A stretch of DNA of 64,000 nucleotides from Formicarius rufipectus (lineage: Eukaryota > Chordata > Aves > Passeriformes > Formicariidae): the NCBI GenBank assembly GCA_013399695.1, contig VXAU01002309.1, positions 654,847 to 718,846 on the forward strand, in the 5' to 3' direction. Shown one piece after another: positions 11,011 to 25,017 of this stretch (the first letter of the stretch is position 1; each line of letters opens with the position of its first letter). The translations under genes were made by a program, and so were the position numbers. The notes beneath the pieces are model-generated. The model had not been told where the DNA came from and did no database searches. It saw only the letters and a program-made list of their open reading frames with translations.

Positions 11011-13092
11011 ATGTATAGATGTACTTATAGAATGAAAGTTCTTTATTTGTTGTTTCAATATTTATGACTGAGTTATTCTAATGCAATCTTTGTTCAATTT
11101 TTTTTTCCATGGAGCTGCCTACAGACAGCCAATGCTTTTTGTGGAGGGGTGTTTCTTTTATGATTTCCAATTCCTTGAGATGAATAAATATACTTATTTT
11201 TACTAGGATGCTTGAAATACTTTGTTTAGGACATAGGTTGTAAGCCACAATCTTGCATTTCCTACAATTACCTTTAACATAGTTGCAGTCTTATTTTTGT
11301 GCAGCTATATTAAAAGCAAAAGCCATTTTCCATCTCTTTTAATTTTCAGTAAATGAGTTTATGCTACTATGTTTCAGGCTGACAAGGGCTTATATTCTTC
11401 AGTAATTATCTCCAGGCAATGCTGTTTGAATAATGTGATAGGCTAAATGAAAATGATAGCATATCTCAGGTAAACCAAGAAATTTTGCTCCAGTATAGTA
11501 GTAAAGTATTAGTATAATGAAAGGTTTGGAATTAATTTCCATTTCCTCGGAACTGATTCAGAAATTGCCTTCTGAGATGTACAGTGACAAAATGGATATA
11601 AGTATTTTCTTGAGCCTACAGAGGATTATGACTTTTGACAAAATTTAAAATTAATCCTTCTTCATACTTGTGACTGGGATCACACCCCTTAGTCCACTGA
11701 TTCCTGAGAAGTGGGAAGGTTTTTCAGGTTTTCATACAGTCGTGGACATCAGTCATTGCTACATTTTGCATGAAAGAATTTAAAACAGTTTCTTCTCCAC
11801 ATGAACAGAAACCTTACATGTCCTGTGTAGGAGCTGGAGAAGCAGTAGGTTTCCTTGAAGACACTTTCATCTCTTTCCTGAGGCAGTCTGGGGACAGCCT
11901 GCTCTCTGCCTAGAGCCTTGAAAGGTAATTAGCATAGCAAGCCTTAATTAGCCCTTCTCCCTTCTGAAACACATTTACCTCAGAGGATTCTCACTGGTGT
12001 AAGAAGAATTAAATGCCTTCTCAGTCAGGCTGTTCTGTTACAGGATCCTTTAGTGCTGTGTGATGGTAAGGACTGATGAATTCCAATGCACTGCTGAGTC
12101 ATACCCTACCTTGGTTAAGGTTTCCCCCTTTCCTGGACAAACCTCATCTTTTGGGAGGTGCAGTCACACAGATTTCTCTTGCCAAATATATTGCAGAAAA
12201 GATATAAACCAGAGAGACCTCGTGCTACCATTACAAAAGAAGAAAAATTGCCCTTTTTCTTTGTAAGGAAGAGGCGTAGGCACATTCCCACTTTCAAGGT
12301 CACTTTTACAAGCAACAGCAAAAAGTACAGAAAATTATAGCTACTTTTTCTGTGTGGGCTTCATTCAATATGGCCTTTTAAATTAGTTTATGTCTATGTC
12401 TATAGAATATGTAATAATAGTTCTCCTTGAGCAGGAGCCAAGCAATACAAATGAGCAACCAGGAGACTCCTGATACTCAGCTTTTCTTCTGTACCACATT
12501 TTCCTAGACCATTTCCCTATTAATCTTGTAACAACCTATGCTTTTGTGTTATTTATTGCTCAGCTGCATAACAGCATAAAATGGTTGTACATGAAGCCCC
12601 CTGTACTGCTTTTCAAAAATATGATGTGCTCCTCTAAGGCCTGGAGTTTTTGTCACTGGCAATACTCCAGGTAAAGGGCTTGCCATTTGATCTTGCCACC
12701 TAAAATGTGAATCCTTGCTGGGGAAACAGGACCTCAAAAAGAATAGATCTGCAGTTTGGATACTGGATAGAAAATACATGGTAGTAAAGGAAATGTTAGA
12801 GCAAGAGAAAAGGTCAGATCTGTATATTCTTCCAGTACCTGGGAAGAGCAATGGATGTGGTGCCTCCTCATCACTCTGCTATTTTCTCCAGTGGTCTCTT
12901 TTTCATCCTCTTGCCCTCCCTTATTTTCATCCCTCACAATTACAACAATATAGCAGATCCTCTGGAAATCTCACCTAATGCCGTGCTCTGGAAGAAACTC
13001 CTCCAGGGTTCTGCTTTGGCCAACTTGGTGCTGGCCTCCTTCACCATATTCTGTGGTATGTTAGATGCCAGATTTGTAACTCCACAGAAAAA

Positions 13093-13200
13093 GATGCAAA
13101 TTAAAAAAATTTAAAAAATAAAAAAATAAAACCCCAAAACAAAACAACGACAAAAAACAAAACAACAACAACAAAACAAACAAAATAAAGAGACAAAAAA
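13093..13200 (+). repeat. A-rich / (CAAAA)n-type low-complexity tract
   Basis: About 100 bases consist almost only of A with interspersed C, T and G. It could be an expanded poly-A tail of an old retrocopy on the plus strand, but the 300 bases upstream are not recognisable as any gene, so I call it low complexity only. Confidence 0.75.
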
Positions 13201-15604
13201 GGTGGGTATGTAGTCCTGTGTTATATCTGCATGTGCTGTCCAAGAACATGGATTCTAAGGATAATAAGGCATGGAACAACGACAGAAAGAAGTAGAGGGG
13301 TAGAGATTCCTTACCACTGAAGATCTATAAGAATGAGTTAAACCCAGCTCATCTAGCCTTCTTTCATAGTCAAGGGAGAGAAAAGTATACAGATAGGGAC
13401 TGATTCTTTGCTCCTCACACAGGAGTTCTCCTGTAGGTCATAACCTGTGACAACACACCACCCCCTTTGCAGAGGTCTAAAGTGAGGTGAGATTATGACT
13501 TTGGGTTTTATTTGAGAAGAATACTTCAGAGCTACAAATACCATGAGCCCAATTTTTCACCAAAAAATTTAGAGTGGCCAGTGACCGCAGATCTTCCAAA
13601 GTGCAGCTTCTGAGTCACCATGGAGCTCTGCTTCCAGCGTGACATCAGTTGCTGAAGGATCAGCTCAAGGCTGTCCTGCAGGTAAATCTGGAAGGACTTC
13701 ACATGTCTTCAATCCAGACTGTTATATTTCTTTTTTAGTGCAAGTTCAGGATGACCCATAGAGAGACATTTATATTAACTGCAATTAAGCTCCATTAGAC
13801 CTTTGATCTCCTACCATGTTGTAGTGTATAAATGAATATGTTTAAAGAAAAATAAAATATGACATAATTATCTCCTGTAAGTTGCAAAGCTGAATTTCAA
13901 GCTGTGCCCTTAGAACACTTTCATCACAGTTTTAATTGAGCTAGCTTTTGTGTCAGGAAAAAGAGCTTTATTGGAAAAGATGAGGCAAAAGTAGAGCAAA
14001 AGCTGATGTTTCATTAAGCTGAGAAATGCTACAGGCATGAAATTGTAATCTTTACAATTGGCAGTTGTGTCATGGCAGAAGAGCCCTTAAACTTCAGCTA
14101 CTCTGGGACTAGGTCCCAGATTAGTAAGCATGAGCACTTTTTCTGCTTATCTGAAATTTGCCTGGATACCTAATTAACCCAGATAAGAAAAAGAACTGCT
14201 AGCATCTCCATCTTATCACCACTGATAAGAAGTGGTCCCTAAATACCATATTTTTAACTGAGTAATTCCCCAGATGTGGTTTCATGTGTAGCCAGCTGTG
14301 AACCTAAGAAGACAATAACTTCTGGTGGAGAAGAGAGGGCAGGAGTAAGTGAAAGGATATTGAGAGCCCTCCCTCTACGCATGTAGCTGATAGAAGGGTA
14401 AAGTAAATCACTGGCCCTGTGCACTTCAGGCAGAAGAAAGTACAGCTCAAATTAGTTAAATCAGCTACCCTGAGTGAACTCTCATATTTTTGAAAAAAAT
14501 GTACTATGGCTGCCTCTGCTTAGGAATCAGTGTAACTTGCAACATTCACATATGACAGCGAGATTTCACAATTGAGTGAGAGTGTTTAGTTAATTAAATT
14601 CATTTTTAAACTTATTTCATGAAAGTATATCACCTAGATCAGGATTTAATCTCTATGTGTAGAAGCCAAAGACTGGTTATAGGTCAGGGGAATTCACCAA
14701 GAGCATTAAACACTCAAAATCAAAGTGAGGAAGTGAAAGATTTCCTCTTAATGGGGACAGAGACTTCTGGGATTTTTCCCAGGGGGACAGTTGCAAAAAT
14801 GGCAAAGGGAGCAGAAAGAAAATCCCCCAAACATCTAAGCAAAATCTGCATCAGGGCCTGGAAGCTACTGTCATGTTAGGAGCAGTTTGTTTACTGGGAC
14901 GTTTGTATGGTGTTACCACAACATTTTCAGGGATATTTATTTTCTTGGTTTAAATGTAGTTCTGACATGTAATCCTACCACAGTACCAACAGTTCAAGTT
15001 AATCTCATACACTTCCCATTTATAAATAAGATCCAAGCTTATGATTAGGCAAACAGAACGAAAGGCAAACAAAGCACACAAAAAACCCACACATGCCCCC
15101 CAAATGCAAAACTCCAAGACAAAGGAGACAGAATAAGAATGTGAGCAAGTGAGCTCAACATATTCCATTTATCTGTCTATGCTAAAATGACTGAGGATTC
15201 CCTTGTACACAGCACTCTTGTCCTTGGTTCTCCTGTGTACCGACCAGGGGTCACTGAGTGGCCACTTTTGCCCTCAGATTCATTTTGCAGGACTTATTCT
15301 GGTAGCTAAAGAGAGCTCTGCTCACACAGGAGGTCAATGCTGAAACACATCTGATAGCTTATTAAACAGACCTGCTGGAATTCTGTTGTCTCTCCTCGTT
15401 ATGTCATGGCATAATTCCTCTGGAGCCTTTGTGCAGCTCATTGTGTGCTGCAGCCATCCTGCGCGCAAGTGAGTTGTTGTTGCTGCTGTTGTTTTTGTCC
15501 AGCAAACACTCAGTGGGTGAGAGCCTACATCTCATTTTGACATGAAAAACATCCTTCAATTAAGCTTGGCTTGGAGACAAAGCAATTCAGTCCAGAATAA
15601 AGGC

Positions 15605-15740
15605 ACATCAGAGTGCACAGAGTGCACTGCCCGCTTGGCCCCGCTACCCGTCCTGCCGCACACTGCCCGTACCTGTCTCCTCACCGCCCCAGAGCGCCCT
15701 GGGCTCCGGCTTGGGAAGCGACTCTCCTTTGCTGTGGGGC
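15605..15740. promoter_or_regulatory. Small CpG-rich patch
   Basis: Roughly 135 bases stand out from AT-rich surroundings by GC content and by many retained CpGs. The patch coincides with the candidate minus-strand exon at 15673-15748. It is too short for a classical CpG island, and a GC-rich coding exon would look the same. Confidence 0.4.
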
Positions 15741-15748
15741 TCCTTCAT
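15673..15748 (-). other. Candidate 76-bp exon, minus strand
   Basis: On the minus strand a long pyrimidine-rich tract (CCTCTTGTTCCCTCTGTG, then TTTTTCAG) ends exactly at 15749. The next bases read ATG AAG GAG CCC, and the frame stays open to a donor GAGACAG|GTACGG at 15672. It would encode about 25 residues beginning MKEPHSKGESLPKPEPRALW, charged and proline-rich, with strong GC3 and CpG use unlike the neighbourhood. An alternative donor (GGGCG|GTGAGG) lies just upstream. I recognise no protein family. Tract, open frame and composition together make it one of the better exon candidates here, but nothing links it to other exons. Confidence 0.33.
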
Positions 15749-16908
15749 CTGAAAAACACAGAGGGAACAAGAGGTCAAAAGAGCTTCCTATTGAGGTGGG
15801 TTTTGCTTTACACCACTCAAGACCAAAATTATTTTCCATTCAAAGAACATATTTCAGGCGACAGTGCAAGGCCTCTTTCCAGCTGTTTCTGTAATCAGGA
15901 GTAAACTTACGAGGTGCTAAGTACTGAGATCTCTCAGGAAAGAAAAGGGGCCTGCCGGTCATTGTACTTTGAATTGCATTTTTCCATTCAAGGAATGTGT
16001 GTTGATCTTACACCCATGGACCAGGTGGTCAGCTCCATTCTCCTGCCTCGGCCCTGCTGAGAGAGGGGAAAGGAAAGGAAATCGATGGGTATTGTTTGGG
16101 CTGTTTGCAGAGATCTGCTTTGCCCACTCTCATTCACCGCAGGGACAGCCTTAACAGGGGTGGGATTTGGTGTAGAGGATGTAAAATCTGTTCATGTATC
16201 TGTTCACATATCCTGGGGTATTGCCAGTCCAGGAGCTACAGACTCTTCCTCCCAGTTTAACACTTCATCTTCATCCCTGATATTCCAGTGCATCTCACTG
16301 CTTGCCCCCTGGACCTCTCTTGCTTACACGAGATTTGGATCAGAGTTGTACAAGAGTTTTTGAGAACTAGGAGTCTGACTGTCCTATGTCACCACTTCCT
16401 TAAAGGTCCCAGCTACTGGTCTCAGTGGTGCTGCTTCTGGGTGATGACCTGAGCGTGAGGGTGAAGTCAGTCAGCACGATTGCACCTTTGTTAACCTATT
16501 TATCCGAGTATTTCCCAGGCTCACCATCCTACTGAGACACTGCACCCAGCAGTTCAGTAGTTCAATAATTGAAGAAGTTTTCATTTGTGACAATGAATAA
16601 GCTTATCATGGTGCTTGTAAAATGCTGGATTAAGTCACTATTGTATGGACTCTCTATAAAACAGCACATTCTTTCATACCACAAAGCACAACTTCTCCCT
16701 ATACCCACATTTCTTGTACTCCAGAAATGTGACACCGAAAGACCAGCTGCCCACTGGACTGCTCCCACTAAACCTTGCCCTAGAAATCAGTTGTGGAAAA
16801 CTACAGCTTCCAATTTGCACGAGGTTAACCTTGGTTGAGGATTAATCTCTGAAGCAGAGCTTAACAGCAGTAGGCAATGTCTTGAGTTTTCTTCAGTCTC
16901 AGTGGCAT

Positions 16909-16938
16909 GGAAAGAAGGTAAAGGGAAAGAAGGTAAAG
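16909..16938. repeat. 15-bp perfect tandem duplication
   Basis: GGAAAGAAGGTAAAG occurs twice head to tail in a purine-rich stretch. Confidence 0.85.
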
Positions 16939-17100
16939 GGAAACAGAAGTCAGAGGTACATATGTCAGTGCAAGGAACACTTGACATCTTTACCATGGTG
17001 TCCAGTACAGATATGGTTGAGGACATCCAGACATTCATACATGTGTCTCTGTGGCTAGATATAGTTGGAGTTGTGCAGTTTGGAGTATCAGTATCTAAAT

Positions 17101-17412
17101 GAGGCCTACAGAGAAGCTGGAGAATGACTTGTTACAAGGTCATGTAGTGGCAGGACAAGGGAGAATGGCTTTAAACAGAAAGAAGGTCGGTTTAGATTGG
17201 ATATTAGCAAAAAAGTCTTTACTGAGGGGTTATTGAAGCACTAGAATATGTTCCTAGAGAAGTGATGGATTCCCTGGAAGTGTTCAAGGCCAGATTGGAT
17301 GGGACATTGAGCAACCTGGTCAACAGAAAGGTGTCCCTGCCCATGACAAGGGATTGGCACTAGATAATTTATTAAGGTCCCTTCCAACCCAAACTGTCCT
17401 CTGATTCTATGG
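17101..17412 (+). mobile_element. CR1 LINE 3' end (5'-truncated)
   Basis: This is a clear avian CR1 3' terminus in plus orientation: GGCTTTAAACAGAAAG, GGTTTAGATTGGATATTAGC, CTGGAAGTGTTCAAGGCCAG, TTGAGCAACCTGGTC, GGTGTCCCTGCCCATG, then AAGGTCCCTTCCAACCCAAA and the terminal ATTCTATG at about 17404-17411. The pol carboxy-terminal frame is broken by substitutions and stops. The copy is a typical 5'-truncated insertion with no evident target duplication, as is usual for CR1. Confidence 0.95.
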
Positions 17413-20400
17413 TAGTGGGACCCCCAAAAGGAGCTGAAATCTGCGGAAATTGCTTCCTCCTTTGCTGTGTTGTGGGATCCACAATCCTCCACTGCACACA
17501 GCAAGATGTCAGGGATGGAGAGCATGAGAAAAGGGGAATGGAGACAGTTTAAAGAAGACATTCTTTTAATAACAAAGTTAGTAAGGCACTTTTGGTCTAG
17601 AAGTGATCTAAGACTCATATGCTTATAGAGGGACTACTGCTGTGTAGTGTTCAGCCAGTCCTCACCTGCTCTGCTGAATCAAGAGCCAGAGAAATGTGAT
17701 TTGACTCATTCATTGCAAAGGTAATTTCAATCTGAAGCCTAATTTGCAGATCAACAGTGTTAATTATTACATTGCTGACTATCTTAACAGCAAGAGCTCT
17801 TCAATGGCTGCATGTTCTGTTCGCTTGAAAGGACATCGACACCAATGTTGGAAGTACAACGCATTATCTAGACTAAATACTACAGCCACTTTGTATCAGA
17901 AGAAAAATATGGTGTTCAAAGCAAGAAGCCCAGGTAAGGATTAAATCTGAAGTTGCCTGGACCAGGCCATGGCTACCGTAGCTTCTTACTGGCAGGTTCT
18001 GCCAACCAGGATGACTCAAACCATCCTCACTGGCCCCTGCACTGATCCTGGAGATCAGACTGAATGCACATGTATGAAAAAGGGCTCCCTTAGGAAGATG
18101 GAAAGAAATCTGGGCAAGAGCAGCATAGGCAGGAGGAGTCTTTATCTCTCAGAAGAGAGTACCTAGCTTTTCAAATTACTTTTTTTTCTGTGGGGCAACC
18201 ATAATATAGATACCCCAGTGGGATCTGAAGGATGCTCTCCTGAGAAGAAGCACTACGACTGACAACAATAATGTTCTTCAACTCAGTTACTGATTTATTC
18301 AAATAATATCTTATCACATCTTTGCTAAATTACAAAAAAGCATTTAGTGTTTGTGTTTGTTATTGGAAGAAATGTTCTCATTTCATTAAAAGAATCTTTC
18401 ATTCAGACTGCAACTCCAATTTTCAATAAATATCATGACTTTGTCTTGAAAGTTGTCAAATTGTGAGAGATATTATTTGTGACCATGTTTTGTTCTATTA
18501 AGATTATCATACAAGAGTGAAACAGATATTATTGGTGTACTAAAAACTCAGAACAGAGCACAAAATGCTGGCTTTAGATCTAATAAGAGAAGTACTGACT
18601 TGCAGCTAATCGATCAGGTCCAAGCTATTTGGAATAGCTCACATCTGACCGGCAAAAACATTAATCCTCTTCCAGAGGTTCCTTGACCATAGCCAAGGGA
18701 CAGAAGATGTATTTGTCTGCAGAATGACAGACTGGGCTAGCTGTATTTGGCATTGGGTTAAGGGGTTTTTTTAACCAAGGACATTATCCCAGCCCAAAGC
18801 CAAGCTCAGGGGAATATCTGTCACTCAAAGCTTTTGTGATTCGTTGCCTTCAACAGTGCAAACCAGAGCTGTATTTAATGATGTCAGGAAACCAATCTGT
18901 TTGAATGGGACCAGCTGATGTAACAAGGTGGACTGTGTTGTAGGCTTGCAGGACAGGGAGCCAGTGACAATGAAACTGCAAACCTGCAATGCAATGTAAA
19001 TGCTGCATCGAACAGATACTGATTCATTATGAATGTACAGCAAGTTGTTGCTACATCACCCGCACAGTTACTGAAAGAATCCTTCCTCTTGAATAAACAA
19101 AGTCACGGGACAAGCAGTAGTGTAAATCAGCACTTTTCATGCATAAACTTTCATGAAATTTCACCTGTGATTTTTCTACAGTAGAACAACACTAGCCCAA
19201 ACAATGCATATCAGTGTAATTTGAATTGATCATTGTAAAGCAGTCAACAGCTTTATTTATGTTAAGTGGTGGAAATAAGAGACCATAAAGTCACATTTTT
19301 CTCTCCTAGTTTTAAAAAAAATAATTAAAGCCAGAATATAAGATCCAAGGCTTCTTAGCTCAGATTTTGAAAGAGTTTGAATTTGGATTCAAATTCAGAT
19401 TCATAACTGTGTTTTGTTCCATGGGACTGAATAGGAATCCTGAGGGCAGACCATGCTGAATAGAGAGGAAATTCAGGGACAAGTGAGAATTTGGAGTTGC
19501 AGTCATAATTGCAGAATCAGAAGTAGAGGATACAATGGTATTGTCTGATATTCTGCATAATATGGATACAGAATCTTGCCAGGTTTATTGCTACCTCACC
19601 CCCGTCACCTCTGGCATTTCATGTCTGGTTTTGACTTCAGGATTCCAGAAGTGGAAAATCTACCCTTCCTTATGTTTGTTCTATGTTTTTTCACTTCTTT
19701 TTCTATTGATTGCTTCTGCTTGATCTTCCAGTCACAGGGTGCTTATATATCTTTTCTTTGAAAAGCTTTGTCTTACAAGTAGCTGCTCCACCAGGGAGAT
19801 ATTTGTAGGCCACAGTCAAGTTGCCTCTCAAACTCATTTTGATGAATACACCATGACCCTCTCATTGAGGGTTAAATAATCTTGCATTTGACACAAGGAA
19901 AAAACACACACGGTTTCTATGATGTAGGAAACAGAGCTATAAATTTAAGTCCTTGCAGCTGACTCACGGTAGCATGCACCTATATCCTAAATCAAGTTTT
20001 AAAAATCCAAAACCTCAAACCTTTGATTAACATTATCTGTGTTTTCCAAAATAAGACAAAGTGCTACAGAAATGGAACTTATGTCTAGACTGTCAAAACT
20101 AGGATTTATTGCTATTTTTCTCATTGTATGTAGATTTAAGGAGGTCAAATTAAAGACTACAATTTAACTATCACAAACTAATGTATCATATCTTACAGTA
20201 AAAAGTACAAAATATGTCTGAAATAATTTTGAATGTGGAACTTAACTTTTAAGTAAACAATGGAGTACAAAAGTAGCTGCATGCAGAGCTGACACAACAC
20301 TCACAACAAACAACGTGTGTTGATCAGAGTGGGTAGAGCTTCCACATGTTTGCAGAGTCCCTTGGCGCTGTGGATATCTTCCAAGGCTGTACTTGTTTTC

Positions 20401-20929
20401 CAGGAATCAGACTGAAAGTGTCATAAGACTGTACCTTCTGGTCCTTGCTGGCTCTAGCCAGAGCAGGGTCATTCACTTGTACATTATCCCACTCTAATCC
20501 ACAAACAATGAGTGCAGGAAAGTGAATGTTAACTGAATTTACTTCAGTGACCCTTGCATGCTCTGAACTGCTTCTGACCTAAGCAAGGAGCATTTTTCCA
20601 TGGATGAGCAAGTGACATGTCTCAGCATCAAGCACACGTGCCTGCAGTGGCAGTTGTTCTCTGGCTATTCAGTCACATAGCACATATTGACAGGGAGAAG
20701 ATATTACTAGATTTTCCTTTCGATACCGCATGCACTTACTGTGTAGGCAGACCTTCTAGACTGTATTCTCATTCTGCCCTAGGCACTAGTATAGAAAACT
20801 AGTTGCATCATTATATTGTTCTCTATTTTTCTTCATGTGGAAAGCAAGAAAAGCAGTGATCACTCATGTAGCAATGGATGCCTTCTATAAGCCAGAGACA
20901 ATTGATAATGTGCTACATCTTGAAGTACT

Positions 20930-21015
20930 GAGCCTAAGGAATGATTGGATAATTATCTCAATTTTACAGATGGAAAATTTTAATAGCAAAGAGTCTGAAG
21001 ACTTGTTCAAACTCA
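20930..21015 (+). repeat. Ancient MIR/L3-like relic
   Basis: 'aattatctcaattttacagatggaaa' followed by 'agagtctgaagacttgttcaaactcaaatc' follows the order 'attatctccattttacagatggggaa...gacttgcccaaggtca' of old amniote repeats. Heavily diverged. Confidence 0.42.
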
Positions 21016-23659
21016 AATCTTAGTTCAAAGACTATGGAATAGGCTTTAGTTTCCAATCCTCCAATTAATTCTCATGATGAGGTGATATTCCCTAATACCT
21101 TCTTATATAAGTATGACAATCAGTTTACACACATACAGTGGGTTTTATACCCAGTGAAGAAACTGTTTTTTCTGTGTATTTTCTTGAAACTCGTCAAACA
21201 CTCACAGATCCTTTTTTAAAGCTTATAGTTTTGGCATGTGTTGATATACAAAGAGATTAAACTCAGTTAAGGCAGACAGTGGATCTCAAATCCTGCCAAC
21301 AGGACTAACAAGCTCTCAAAACGTCATGTATATAGGATTTTCTCAGAAACAGGGGTGAATTACTCAAGAAAAGGCCTAAATTTGTTTCTGGATAATTGCT
21401 TCTGTTGTAGCACAGCTCCACATCTTTGCAGTCTGGTGAAAGGGAGTGAAGGATAATTGCTCTGATTGTGTGTAGGGTCCACACTGAGCCAGCTGTGATT
21501 TACAGCTGTTGAGAGAATCAGAAGAAATTTATCTGAGGGGTTCTGTGAGACCTGTAAGTCTTCCCTGGACTGGTAGTCGCCAGGTTTCCTGTTCCAGCCC
21601 CAAATGCCACTGTAGCCTAAGCCTTCTTATGCCCCCTAGCCACATGCCATATCTATGCCAGCACTAGTTGGTAGGTCTCTACAGACATCTCTACCCCTGT
21701 GTACAAGGACACTGGATGGCACATCCTTTAATCTTGTCTGGAACACAAACTTATTTATACAGGAAGCAGAGCAGATATGCTTAACTGAAGAACAGAAAGT
21801 GAGGGTGATGGAGGAACACACAAGTACCTTGACCCAGAAGTAGCAAGTGCATGGCGCACTCAACTGTCCTGCTGCATCCAGACTTCCATTTCCATTGCCT
21901 GAGATGTCCATATCCTGGAGGAAGCCAAATGTCATTTTCTGTAGGGACAGCTTCAGTGTCCTCCTAACTGAAGTGCTGATATTTTAATAATACTGCAGTT
22001 CAGTATTGTGACAGCAAGGTCACGAACATATTATTATAAGAAAATATAATCTACTTTGGTTGTACCTTTTTTTTTTTGTTTTTGTTTTATGTACCTCCCT
22101 CCTTCTCCCTTTCATTTTCCCTGCAAAGGAATCATTTGACCTGATAATGAAAAGGAAATTAGGGTAGGTAGAAGCAAAATGTTTATGGAAAGTCATTGTC
22201 TACCTGTGCTATAGTTGAAATTGTATTTCCTTTAATTTCTGACAACTCAATGACATAGTGATGAACGAATCTTGTTCTCTGTTTAAAACAATGAAAAATC
22301 TCTATCTTCAGGAATGAGACCTCTGTTACAAATATCTGTAGGGAAAGAGCAAATTAGCAAAATCTGTACTTTTTGACTTTGATTCATTTACAGTTGCAAT
22401 GATAGTTGCATGCATGTTCAAAGTAATGAAGCAAAGCTTTATTTTTGTCATTGAAGTTGAGCTGTATAGGGGATATAAATGGATGTCTAAATAATGCCAT
22501 TGCTGTATGGTGTGTATGTGCAAAGCTTGAAATGGAATTATATTCAACTTTTACAAGCCCATGTTATTCTACACCCACATTTTTTAAGAGGTGGTGGAGG
22601 TGGGGTTGTGCTGGCCTGATAATGAAGGCAGTGATTGTTATTCACCATTTCGAAACAGGTGTAGACACTGAAATTCCTTTAATGAATAGGCTATTGCTAT
22701 GTCAGGGGTGTGGTTAGCTCTTATCAGTGGATTGCTTCTGGGTCTCGGGGCAGGAGACAGAAGTGGCTGAGTCACTCATGTAGCTGAGATCAGGTCTGTA
22801 CACAAAGTACATCCAACTCAGCAGAGCCTGTCACAGAGGTGTCCCCCACCTGCAAAGCAATGGCTCTGCCTGGAGGAAGCTCCCAGTACATGGGGGGCAT
22901 AATGGCATCGTGGCCACAAAAGCACTCATGACATCTTTTGAGTGGCTTCAGTATGGGCTCACACAGTGTCAGTAATACTGGTTTCATCTTCCAACACTTC
23001 CCTGAGTTTGTCAGGCAGCATAGATGACCAGCATCCTATCCCTGCTCTTGCTGTCAGCCATCGTACTTACAATACAACTCATACGTCAGTATAAACATAT
23101 ATGTTGGCATTAAGACATGACTTTTGGATATTGTTGGTGTGGATAAACACTAAAACTTAATTGTACCCAGGAAATAAATTGAGGGACTTAAACCATAAAG
23201 TTCTATACAACCATTATTCTTACCTGTATTGATATTGTTTACACTAATCAGCCATGCAGCAATATCCATTTTGTCTGGAACCCTGTTTAAATCAGATTTA
23301 CACCAAATTTCTTTCCTCTAGTTGCTATCCACAAGGTTCTAAGGAAAGAATGAATAGGGACAGCGTGGTCCTTGCAATCTGGCTTTGCATTTGCATACAG
23401 TCTTAGTTCTGAACATTTGACATTTTGATATTTGATGCTGTGATGATTAACAAGATTTGATCTTGCACAAAAAGGCCGGACAAAGGTTGAACATAAATCT
23501 TCAGGACCATTTAAAATCCATCTACTTGCATATCTACTGAGCACTGATCCTTAGCCTCTGCTGCTGTGGACTGGCTCTAGCCATGCATTTTGAGGAGTAA
23601 GGGAAGAACAAGGTATATTTCACTATGTATTGCAAATCATTAAAGAATCAAAACAGGAC

Positions 23660-23677
23660 TTTTTTTTTTTTTTTTTT
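23660..23677. repeat. Poly-T homopolymer
   Basis: Uninterrupted run of 18 T. Confidence 0.9.
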
Positions 23678-25017
23678 CCTTAAATCACAGCTGATCTCAC
23701 TCTGTGAAAATGTTAGAAATCTTGCATGTGGAGAAGGATCACGGCCTGAGAATTTCCAGATGTTTTCTTGGTCTTCATCAGTTATTTCCAAAATACAGAA
23801 ATGACTTGTTTCCTGGGTTGCAAAACTCTTCATGTCTGTGCTGTGCAGAACTCTATCATTGACCAACCCAATACCACCAGACATTAGACAAAATTACACT
23901 CAAGGAACTGCAACAGGAACAAGAGATTAGAGGTTTCTGGGGAGTTTCAGCATTTCTTTTCTGAAGGAGATGACTAACAGGTGATTTCTGGCCCCTGCTC
24001 TATCAAGACAAGAAGCATAGACACTGTTGATGCTCCACAGGTTTGAGCTCTCCAGAACTCACACAGCTNTTAATATTCTGATTGCAAATCACTTTATATC
24101 TAGTCACAGCATGAACAAAAATGGGACTTGTCAAATAGGAAAATATTTGACACACTAAAAAGTGTCAACAGTCATTGCAACTCTGGAAGGCAGTTGCTCC
24201 TTTTGTTTCCGCAGTACAAGTATTTCTTTCATTTAGAGTTACCTAATCAGATATGTGAATGCTGGTTCATAGCTATGTATCTCTCTGATGAAAGTTCCCA
24301 CTTGTGCTTAGAGCTGGGTTTCAGTTTTTCCATTCCTTCAGAAGATTTGTTCAGTATGCAGGTCATCTTATTTCCAACTGCCCACGAGACTTTAAAGCAG
24401 ATGTAGCATAACCAGTCATCCATCATTAACACTAAGGCCGTCAGCAGGATTCATTGATTTGTGAATTGTGCCTTTGGTCCAAGAGCCTGTGCTTCTCCCT
24501 CAAAGAAACTGAAACAGCATTCTTGGTGAATCGTAGAATATAATCTTAACCCACCCATATTTGACAACAATCAAGCTGGACCCAAATAGGTTTTCAGGCT
24601 GTGACAGAATTGAGCAAGTCTGCTGCTATCAGCCTCACCACAAGACTGCCAAGACACAGAAGATTCAAAACTAAGTATACACAGAAGTTTCACTGAAAGA
24701 AAATATTGACAAATGTCCTCTGAAGGCACCAGGTCTTTTTTCCCCCTAAAATTCTTTGCAAAAATTAGAAAGGGATAACATCCTCTAAAGATCTGCTGAT
24801 TGTTCATAAAGGAAGCTGGTATAGGCTTACATATCTACAAATATTTCTACCGGTTTTATTTCCACGCTTCTCAGAATTGCTGGACTGAAATGTGAGGGCG
24901 AATCTGACGTCTAGTGGGATGCGTGGCAATGATATAATCTGAGTTTTGCAGCGATCGGCATGGAGAGCATCCAAATTGCCTCTTTCCTGTTCTCCTTCCG
25001 TTATAGACTGGGGTAAG

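Larger units (their letters stand above)
10641..15600. other. Non-coding stretch
   Basis: No gene recognised. It contains a small perfect palindrome (10991-11010) and the A-rich tract at about 13.1 kb, listed separately. Short open frames on both strands between 12.0 and 13.3 kb overlap one another and show no recognisable domains. Confidence 0.55.
17413..24850. other. Non-coding stretch
   Basis: No gene is recognised. A weak exon-like segment lies at 17750-17933 on the plus strand: acceptor TTTGCAG, open frame of 61 codons, donor CAG|GTAAGG. An ancient L3/MIR-like relic lies near 20.95 kb, a poly-T run at 23660-23677 and an N at 24068. The rest is AT-rich unique sequence. Confidence 0.5.

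Noticed and set aside
12800..13200. Processed pseudogene with poly-A tail
   Set aside because: The A-rich tract is suggestive, but the upstream sequence matches no gene I recognise and no target duplication is seen.
17750..17933. Plus-strand exon, 61 open codons with GTAAGG donor
   Set aside because: Weak polypyrimidine tract, internal competing acceptor, and phase incompatible with the next candidate at 27297.
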